The notes below the pieces were generated by a model. That model searched no databases and was not told the DNA's origin. It saw nothing but the letters and a program-made list of their open reading frames with translations. A DNA stretch of 64,000 nt from Persicaria tinctoria (Eukaryota > Streptophyta > Magnoliopsida > Caryophyllales > Polygonaceae): the NCBI GenBank assembly GCA_037127255.1, contig JBANSL010000020.1:50505098-50569097 (forward strand), given 5' to 3'. Made by a program: the position numbers and the translations under genes. Shown here one piece after another: positions 56,252-64,000 of the stretch (position 1 is the stretch's first letter; each line of letters begins with the position of its first letter).

Positions 56252-57736
56252 ATGGTCGATACTAGATGCGGTTCAGTTGGGCGTGGGGGTAGGGCACGTC
56301 GTGGCCGCGGACGCCCTCATCGGATTGTTGTTGAGAGCGTCGGGGAGCGCTCTACTGACGATCACGATGAGGAGCGAGCTTCGCCTCCGCCGGCTGACGA
56401 CCAGATTCCGATTTCCACAGAGACTAGGCTTGGGCAGCTAGAGGCGGCGCTTCACGACATTCTGAGTGAGTTATGGGGAGGAGCTCGATCTACGGCACCG
56501 ATGCCAAAGATTCCTGTTCAGCAGCCGATGCCCACAGATCAGGCCGGACTCGAGCAGATGGTGCGCGAGATGCTTCAGAGGCAGACGAGACATCAGCATG
56601 CCCCACAGCCAGAGGCAGATGAGGCCGCAGTCGGGATTCGAGCAGAGAGGTGCATTGATTGGGTTAAGAGGTTGTCGCAGACCAACCCGCCTCTATTCAC
56701 CGGAGATCCCACGACAGATATCGAGCTATGGTTCAGAGTCATGGATGGACTCTTCGAGTTGATCGGAGCACCACCAGGAGAGCACCAGAGATTGGCGGCC
56801 GGCCAGCTACGAGATGATGCTTTCAACAGATGGTCTGTATACAAGACGGACCATGCTGATTGGACGTATGATGAGTTCAGATCTTTGATGCTTCGCGAGT
56901 ACAGCCCGCCAGGTCTGCAGACCGCTAGAGAGGTGGCCTTCTACAGAGGGAGTTATGATGAGACTTTATCAGTTGCGGAGGTTATCTGCCAGTTCAAGAA
57001 GGAGCTGGTATATTGCGGACATTTATGTCAGACAGACGCGAGCAGTATTCGACTGCTATCTAAGAGGCTCCCACCAGCTGTACTTCTGCATGCTTCCAGC
57101 TTGGGTGACGTCCCCTTTGATAGGTTCTTAGAGGTTATCTTGCGCTATGACACGCAGCGTCTTCTGTCTGATACTGCCTACCAGTATTCTCATACTTCTC
57201 GAGGTGCGAAGAGATCGAGAGCTACAGAATCTAGTCGGGACATGCATGATAGAGGAGACTCTTTCAGAGGCGAGTTCAGAGGGGATATACGCCGAGCACC
57301 ACCAGTGCCCCGCCAGGAGATGCGAGTTCAGAGCATTGAATGTCAGGGATGTTATGACTATGGACACCCCACAGAGAGATGCCCGAGGAGGCAGGTGGTA
57401 TGTTACACATGTGGGGATAGAGGACACCGAGCAACTTATTGCCCCCAGGGTGGAGGACCTTCAAATGCACCAACACCTCGACTTCAGGCGCCACCGGGAC
57501 CACCCCAGCTGACATATCCCCAGGGATGGGGGAGAGAAGTGTCGTCCGGCCGAGACCGAGGAGGCAAAGGATCTGCTCCGGGACTTGCGTACATGACAGT
57601 TGAGCCATTTGAGTTAGAGTATGAGGGAGGACATACCAGAGGAGCCCTTGATATCGGTTTACCCCCACCGCTCCGTGTCTACTCCATGGGAACTGCGAGT
57701 CGGTCCGACCCTTCAACATCAGGTACCATGACATGA
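56252..57736 (+). CDS. Gag polyprotein of the outer element (two CCHC knuckles)
   Basis: ATG at 56252 (MVDTRCGSVG) gives 494 residues. The N-terminus is Arg/Gly-rich and is followed by a region with TRLGQLEAALHDILSELW, which could form a coiled coil. The Retrotrans_gag core is at about 130-320 (RLSQTNPPLFTGDPTTDIEL, LRDDAFNRWSVYKTD, YDEFRSLMLREYSPP, EVAFYRGSYDETLSVAEVIC). Two zinc knuckles are intact: CQGCYDYGHPTERC and CYTCGDRGHRATYC, at about residues 374 and 393. The frame is complete and stops normally at 57736. No protease or polymerase follows, so particles would need enzymes from another element. The start could also be an upstream in-frame codon, but this ATG is the first AUG. Confidence 0.92.
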   Translation: MVDTRCGSVGRGGRARRGRGRPHRIVVESVGERSTDDHDEERASPPPADDQIPISTETRLGQLEAALHDILSELWGGARSTAPMPKIPVQQPMPTDQAGLEQMVREMLQRQTRHQHAPQPEADEAAVGIRAERCIDWVKRLSQTNPPLFTGDPTTDIELWFRVMDGLFELIGAPPGEHQRLAAGQLRDDAFNRWSVYKTDHADWTYDEFRSLMLREYSPPGLQTAREVAFYRGSYDETLSVAEVICQFKKELVYCGHLCQTDASSIRLLSKRLPPAVLLHASSLGDVPFDRFLEVILRYDTQRLLSDTAYQYSHTSRGAKRSRATESSRDMHDRGDSFRGEFRGDIRRAPPVPRQEMRVQSIECQGCYDYGHPTERCPRRQVVCYTCGDRGHRATYCPQGGGPSNAPTPRLQAPPGPPQLTYPQGWGREVSSGRDRGGKGSAPGLAYMTVEPFELEYEGGHTRGALDIGLPPPLRVYSMGTASRSDPSTSGTMT

Positions 57737-58357
57737 GGTGTTTATCTCGGTGCTTGTGTGCGCATATGCAATTGATGATGATGTGCTAGACATGTTGTTT
57801 TATGTGACTATCCTTGACGTGATTAGGATATGTTCTTAAATGTGTGATATGATTGTCTATCTATGATGTTTCGATGATAGAAGTGATAGAAGTTGAATTA
57901 TTGAAATTTGATTATGACTTGGAACCTAGGAAGAAAATATGGGATTAACCCTTAGAGGTGGATGGTAGGATGAACTGAGAAGTTGGAAATGATTTTGACT
58001 AACGTCGAACTTGAAATTTTGAATGGTATTTCAAACGAGACTAACTTGAATTTTAAGAAACTAATGTGACTCTAGTTTTCAATATAACACCCCACGAAGT
58101 GGATACAAGTATTTGAGTTATGATATGGCCAAAGAGTCGGAGTAAGGATGTGGTAGGGGCCCATATTACATTCTTACTACGGTCTATTGGGGATATTATG
58201 ATCACGGCAACGGTACTGTGAGGATCTCATAGGGGCACTTATGAGGTGTTCACGGGATCAATGGCATGATCCTTGGACTCACCGATTTCAAACTTCCTCC
58301 TCAATTTTTAAAATGATTTTAGTCTCGGGGACGAGACTAGTTTTTAGAGGTGGATGA
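57737..58357 (+). other. Outer element 3' internal region without coding sequence
   Basis: About 620 bases between gag stop and 3' LTR in place of pol. It holds no domain. The end (ACTAGTTTTTAGAGGTGGAT) serves as the polypurine-like tract before the LTR at 58358. Confidence 0.75.
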
Positions 58358-61300
58358 TGTAAAGGCTCGAATTTTCAAATCCTAATTTGTAGGAAACAAA
58401 AAAAAAAAAAAATTTAATCGGTTTTAAAACTCGCTTAGCGGATTCTGACCGGAATATAAAATTTGACGAATAATTTCCATACTTTTACCTCGAAAGTTCA
58501 AAATAATTATCGGTTGGCGATATCCTTGTCGATTTTTAAAATCTAATAGATAGCGAAAGCAAGATTCGGGGAAACTAACATTCGAAAAACTAATTGCGGG
58601 ATTCGAAATTCACGTATTCAGGATTTATTTTCGGGTATTAGTTAAACCAAGTCAACACTCCACCCTCACCCACTCCCATCACCTCACCTTACCCTTCAAA
58701 TGGAACCCATTCCCTCCCTCTCCCATCACCTTCCCGTCGTCACCACCACACCTCTGACATCACCTCCCCACCCATGCCATTCTGCCTTTCACCATCACAT
58801 ATTCCCCTCACCGTTCCGCACCTTCAACCACCACACACGCCGTCATCTCCTCTTCCTTCTTCCCTTCTTCCACCTCAAGCTGCAAAGCGGGAGGTCCCAC
58901 GTATCCCTCGGAGCCACCAGAAGCAACGGAGCCACCACCGGAGCAGCCACGAGAGCCACCACAGCCCCACTCCCTTCTAAACTCTGTTCGATCGCGAACC
59001 AAACTTCTGGTAAGCCGTTCTCACTCGTTTTTGATCGAAATCGCCCTCGGACTTCACCATCACGCTCACCCATGCTTGATGTAGGTCCGATGAGCCATCG
59101 CAAGCCACCGACGACGCCCAGAACTCCGGTCGAGAGCTCCAAAGTCGCGAACATCCTCGGTGAGCAATCGAACCTCCTCCTTTTTCCTTGGTTTGTTTTG
59201 GTTCCTTCTTGTCCTTGAGTGACCGAGATAGAGAGTCGGGGATGGGTATGAGAGGAGAGGCGAGCCCGAGAGCTCCAACGAGCTCGAAGGCGGTGAGGCG
59301 AGCGTGACCTGCGAGTGGGTTGCGAGGGACGCCGGGAGCGAGAGCCTGGAGCAGCGACGCGAGGCGAGGTGGAGCTGAGGGCGCAGGCTGGCTAGGACGA
59401 GCGAGAGCCGAGGAGCCGACCGCGAGCAGGGTCGAGCAGTGCAGCGACGTCGAGCAGCGCAAGGAAGCTTGGCGCCATGGCGGGCATTTGAATCGGAAGG
59501 AGGAAGAAGGGACTTGTGGGCCCTCCTCTTCGTTATGTTTTTTTATTTTAATATTTAATCGGTTGGGGTTAAATTAGCGGGTTTGGTTCGGTTCGGGTTA
59601 TCCGTTTATTTATTTAACTAATTAGCGGAATTAAAAGTATTATATATATATACAATATTATTTGAGTTTTTAAGAGATAAACTATTATTTTGGGAGAATT
59701 ATAAGGGTTGGTTTAATAAATAAAAATGGTTTGAATTTTAGAGAATTTGAAAAATGAATTTCAAGGTCTGGAACGATTAATAAATAATTGAAAAAGGAAT
59801 TTAGCGAGTATTTTCAAGGGTCGGAATTCTTAATTGTTTAAGTTGGATTTTGAAATGGATTTGGGACTAACTTGGGAATCCGACTTTTTCGATGAATAAC
59901 TAGCATGATAAAATAATCGTTTGATTAATAGCATGAGATGTGTGACTAATAGCATGACTTGTGGTGAATTATATAAGAGATTCAAGGTTAGTTAATTACG
60001 ATGATATATATTCGTATGGAAAGTACGAGTATAAAATGATAGTATGCGAAATTGGATAAGTATGACATGGAGGTTATCTTAAGCTGATGAGATGGCGGAT
60101 TATATATGTTGAATACGGTATGAGATGATGAAACGAAATGAGAAATTGAATTGAGACATTAATGTTGTTGATGATGGAAAGATTACATTATATAGTTTTA
60201 TGTGAATCTTATGTGTGTTGTTTGATATGCTTTGTGTAAGTTATACTTAGACTTATTATGTTGCCTATCTTCTAGGTGATCTCTGATCTGCCTGGATTTG
60301 CTTGATTGCTGTATTGCTTGGATTCTGCGCTTCTCCGGGTAAGTTCTTTGAACTTACTCATGATGGGCGCTCTATGCACTGGGTGTTATATAGTAGGCTA
60401 GTGTTCATGCACCATGCGACTTAGAATCACGCTTAGGATCTAAAATGGAAACCATATGACTTGCTATATGTCTTTGCAAGAAAACGGCCGTTATAGGTGT
60501 TTATTGGATGTGACCTTTTTCTCTATTCTTGTCATCTTAGTGGGGCTTATTATAGAAAGTTGCTTGCACTTGATGGGTGAGGTAGGCTTTTTGGTAATAA
60601 GTCGCCATAGGACTCTTAGAGCATTATGCCTTATATGGGTGTCGTTGTTTGTCTTCCCTTCATAGTTAGTAGGCTCCTTACGTAGGGACGGCCTGCACCA
60701 TGGGTGAGGTAGTTCCCTTTGAAGGGAGTTGCTAGAGGATTCCTTATGAGCCTAGAGGGACATGCTATTTTGGCATTTCTTGTAACTGCGCGCCTCTTTA
60801 TTTATGTCCGCACTTAATTATTCGTATGTTTGTCTGTTTAAGTTCCGCTTTACATTACGCATTTCATCCTAGGAATAGGATGCTTATTATATGCCTCTCA
60901 GAGTGTGTTTACACACGCGCATGAGTGGCCCGATGATTGACCCAGATCCTCCTCATTTTTTTTAGATTCAGGTAACCACTAGCCGTAATCTTTGCTTATA
61001 TGGATGCTTGGCGGGTTCAGACTTTTGGCGTTAGATTGAGAGCTCGAGAGACCACTAGACTCCCTCTCTTTTATACTCTTTTAGGTTGTGTTGTCCCGGC
61101 TCTGCCGTGGCACCTTCGGGATTGTATTTTGCTTTAACTTCACTTATGTTGGTTGCATGACTAAATGGATTTTCCGCGTTGTAGACTTAGGACAGGCACA
61201 GGGGTTTACCCCGGGGTCTCCAACGGACCTTACGAATTTGGGTGCGAAATCTCGCTTTAAACTACAAATCTTCGGTTTCAAACCTTCAACCTGTACTCGG

Positions 61301-61371
61301 AGCGCAAGATCCTAACGAGGGGTTTTATCCCTCGAAACGTAACTCGGGAATCATAATCCTGGGCCGTTACA
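58358..61371 (+). repeat. Outer element 3' LTR
   Basis: A 3014-bp LTR, uninterrupted copy of the split 5' LTR. It serves as the reference for the empty site of the inner element (GAGGGACATGCTATTTT at about 60755). Confidence 0.95.
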
Positions 61372-61376
61372 CGATT

Positions 61377-62650
61377 GCTTTCAATCGTTGTGTGTTGCCG
61401 CTGATGGTTCAAGAAATCTTATGGAATCGTGCATAGTACAAAATGTCAAGATGTTGATTGAAACTACATGGTTCTACATATGGTTCATAATATGAATAAT
61501 AAGCCATTTGGTTCAATTACTAAATGTATCATCTTTCCTAAGAAATTCCAAATAACCCTTGTATATTTTTCTTTCAGTTGAGTGAAGGATAAAAACATTG
61601 TTCTCCCACCCCTCCAGTTTCCTTAAAAACTTGCAAACATCTAAAGTGACAATTACTGTGAAAATGAATATTGTATACTCTGTTTATGTGAAATTCTGAT
61701 ATGTCTAGTTTTAAAAGGGAAAATATACGTTTGTAAAAGTCTGAAATGTTTGTCAACTAGAATTAACTATTTTTTTTCTTTATAAAATCCTTGTTTTAGT
61801 TCTGCACTTCCTGATACACGAGTTGCTTCTTTCAATTGAACATCTGTTTTAATCTCGATTCTCATAAAGTTCCTATTCTTGTTTTATGAATTACTTTTTC
61901 CCTTCATTTTATATTGATGTACACAGCTTGCTGTTTTCATCTCTCTGCATTTTTCATTTTTTTCTGGGGTGTCCTAGCTGTAGAGTATTTTCTGCTCATT
62001 CATTCCTTTCTTCTTCAGTGCGGGTTAGAGCAACATAGAATGGTGAAAATGCATTTCTTTTGTCATTGAAGACAATGCTTTACTCAATGAGGCAGCCACC
62101 AAAGGTATTTTAACTACTAAACCTCATGTCATGATTTACCCGATTAAGTAGTTAAGTAATGATCGCCATGCTAAAATTACTAAACCTAACCCACAATTAG
62201 ATCGCCATGTTGTGCAACTCTAAGCCTGAGTTGTGCAACTCCTAGGCTGAGTTGTGCAACTCCTAGGCTGAGTTGTGCAACATTTGCTTGAGGTTTACAT
62301 TACATAATTACAACACCCTAAAGAGATGATAGAAAAATATAAATAAGAGAGATGAATGTGCTACTGATACATGCTTAGGTTCTTAAAAACAAGCAAATAA
62401 CACAACAATAAGAGAGAGTTGTGCAACTCTAAGAAAGAGTTGTTTTTCTACATCTTAAATTAATTCATAGCGTTTGCTTCGCTACGTATATTCTATTTTG
62501 CTGATCTAATTGTTTGGAATTGCTGTAATACTGTTGGGTTCGGGAAACCCTAGCTTATCGAGTTGTAAATTTGCAATGTGGGAATTTGGATTTTCCTTGT
62601 GCTTTTGCTTCAATTGATATCCAATTTGTGACGTTTGATATGCTTTGTTG
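61377..62650. other. Spacer right of the LTR element, with a 21-bp minisatellite
   Basis: No gene recognised. The 16-mer TTGCCGCTGATGGTTC occurs here (about 61395) and just left of the LTR element (about 47736). A 21-bp repeat (GTTGTGCAACTCCTAGGCTG plus A) is present about three times at 62203-62285. Confidence 0.5.
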
Positions 62651-62653
62651 TAG

Positions 62654-62735
62654 ATTGTTCTAGAGATGATTGAACTACGTGAGTTGGATACCGGACGTGC
62701 AATTTTGAGGCAAACTCAAGTGATATACGGCCTTC
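62654..62735 (+). pseudogene. SMU1-like exon fragment
   Basis: After a splice-like TTGTAG the frame reads IVLEMIELRELDTGRAILRQ then TQV. The same segment with DTARAILRQTQ lies in the N-terminal LisH/CTLH part of SMU1, a WD40 splicing factor. The similarity ends after TQV; following sequence is unrelated. It is a single captured or decayed exon. Confidence 0.75.
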
Positions 62736-63082
62736 GCTCTCAAGTACAAGCAGAAGAAGGATGCGAGGTACTGAGCGGCGCTCTAGGTTTGCAACTGGAG
62801 CTTCGGAATGGTATGGGTTGTGTTGTGTATCATATTTGATGCTTACCAATCTTTCCAAGTATTCCATTGACATCTTATAGGAAAACAAATGGTTTCCAAT
62901 TGTAAAATATATGCACTTCTTGAGTTTATCTGGTGTCCTGATCAAAGCACAGATGAACAAGGGTGCTCCTGTACAGTACATGGCATAATCATTTGATTCC
63001 TCCTTTCTTTACACATTGTATTATTTCTTATCCATGGGTTGATTTACACTTATGTGGAATTAGGTCGTAGTATAGGGAAATC

Positions 63083-63325
63083 ATGGATGTGTGTTTCAAA
63101 TGTAGCACTCCAATTGATGGACATAAGGTATTTGAGGATTCTGTGTTGTGTCATTTGGTACATAGGCAATCTTTAACATCTGATTATGATCATAATGGGA
63201 AAGATAAATGGGTTCTGAAACTCTTTACTTTAACCTTGCTGTATTTACTGCTTTTTTTTAGTCATGGAGGTTTGGTTAGTGAAGGTTGGGAGAACTTTCT
63301 GTCTATGGAGATGACTTGTGAATGT
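63083..63325 (+). other. Unassigned open frame before the thymidine kinase fragment
   Basis: An ATG at 63083 begins MDVCFKCSTPIDGHKVFEDS and the frame runs into the thymidine kinase fragment at 63326. A hydrophobic stretch (KLFTLTLLYLLLFF) may be translated intron. Origin unknown. Confidence 0.25.
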
Positions 63326-63746
63326 GCCCAGTTCTTTGGTGACCTGTATGAATTTTGTCGAAAGGTTGCTAATTATGATGGCAAAATAGTTAAGGTATTC
63401 ATCTGGTGTTTTCTGCTTGCAAATCTTTAACAAGGTCACACTCCAGAGGCCCTTGTGAATCTTCCTAGCGCTTTATTTATCGCGTCCAATTTGTTCTTTT
63501 CAGGAGAAGTTTCGGTTATGTACTTGACATAATTCCCCTAGCTGACACCGTGACCAAACTTACTGCCCGATGTGAGCTATGTGGTAAACTGGCCAACTTT
63601 ACCATAAGGAAGAACCAAGATAGGCAGACGAGTTGATTGGTGGAGTTGAAGTGTACATGCTGGTCTGTAGACAGCATTACGTAAGTGGGCAAGTCGCCAA
63701 TGAAACTGCACACATGGTTCTTTATGATAAGGTGCAATGTGGCTAG
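63326..63746 (+). pseudogene. Thymidine kinase (TK1 type) pseudogene fragment
   Basis: Exon piece 63326-63394 reads AQFFGDLYEFCRKVANYDGK then IVK before a GT donor. After an AG acceptor at 63503, the second piece reads [20 protein letters not shown] and [19 protein letters not shown], then a stop at about 63634. In the next frame it continues [20 protein letters not shown] to a stop at 63746. Plant TK1 has the same order, including the zinc-binding CELC and CRxHY. Missing: the P-loop N-terminus, and the VAGLDGDYL segment expected between the two pieces. The frameshift near TELIGG shows it is not functional. TK1 normally phosphorylates thymidine in nucleotide salvage. Confidence 0.85.
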
Positions 63747-64000
63747 CTGTTATCGGTTTCTGCTAGTAGGGTGCATATCATGAAAAGTGCTGATTGAGAA
63801 GGCAGTATCACTATCAATAGAATAAGTGTAGATTGGGATTACAAGATTTAGGTGATTTAGATTAGCATGTGGTCCAAGATGGCTTCAAATGGTTATACAA
63901 AACTTAGTCTTTTCACTCTTTTGTGACAGTTGATCTTGTATGAAATTTGAACGTGCCATTTTTGGTGAACTTTGTGTTTGGCTTCTTGAACATCAAGACC
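63747..64000. other. Right edge, no gene seen
   Basis: Probable 3' flank or UTR copy of the thymidine kinase fragment; no other structure was recognised. Confidence 0.4.

Larger units (their letters stand above)
47765..61371 (+). mobile_element. Non-autonomous LTR retrotransposon with gag only (TR-GAG-like), host of a nested element
   Basis: 5' LTR 47765-55774 (about 3.04 kb when the inserted element is removed), interior 55775-58357, 3' LTR 58358-61371 (3014 bp). LTRs start TGTAAAGRCTCGAATTTTCA and end GGGCCGTTACA. The target duplication CGATT is exact (47760-47764, 61372-61376). The PBS for initiator tRNA-Met starts at 55779. Only gag is present; there is no protease, RT or integrase. LTRs are highly similar, differing by scattered substitutions and an indel of about 20 bases near 48725, so insertion is relatively recent. 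Confidence 0.95.

Noticed and set aside
62610..62981. 123-codon minus-strand frame
   Set aside because: It is antisense to the SMU1-like exon fragment and has no recognisable domain.

Overview
The window is nuclear DNA of a flowering plant, most likely a eudicot. It has spliced genes with GT..AG introns, AT-rich intergenic DNA, plant transposon families (Stowaway MITEs, MULE-like elements, a TRIM, Copia and Gypsy-like LTR elements, a LINE) and telomere-type TTTAGGG repeats. The species cannot be fixed from the sequence alone. Functions below come from reading the translations and from general knowledge of the families; no database search was run.

Three native genes, all on the minus strand, form the conserved core. 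They are an Smr/DUF1771 protein (3' end outside the window, coding exons 90-4019), a pfkB-type myo-inositol kinase (20393-22656) and a small NudC/CS-domain co-chaperone (23996-25842). From memory, the same three families lie side by side in Arabidopsis (around AT5G58720-AT5G58740), so this looks like conserved microsynteny. About 16 kb of transposon DNA has been inserted between the first two genes: a Stowaway MITE, a decayed LINE broken by a TRIM and by a 3.07 kb solo LTR, and a Copia element that itself carries a 1.14 kb MULE-like insertion and a SINE-like head.

From about 26 kb onward nearly everything is mobile or repetitive. At 26.6-31.2 kb there is a GC-rich repeat ORF, a TGGCATCA-rich tandem region, a near-palindromic MULE with a 9-bp target duplication, a dense W-box array and a second Stowaway MITE. 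At 31.6-37.7 kb lies a multi-exon DUF1985-Ulp1 (C48 protease-like) pseudogene of the transposon-associated kind, split in its catalytic domain by a solo LTR. At 39.2-44.1 kb a terminal-inverted-repeat element carries gene pieces: six intact exons of a SOF1/DCAF13 WD40 protein, an ATL RING-H2 fragment, and two inverted tRNA-like modules that bracket 21-bp minisatellites. An AT-rich region with very long (TA)n tracts follows.

From 47.8 to 61.4 kb one LTR retrotransposon with about 3 kb LTRs and only a gag gene (TR-GAG-like) has a second, pol-deleted Gypsy-like element inserted in its 5' LTR. Both have recognisable target duplications. The DNA beyond (61.4-64 kb) contains a U-box-free stretch with an SMU1-like exon fragment and a frameshifted thymidine kinase pseudogene, suggesting another gene-fragment-carrying element that extends past the right edge.
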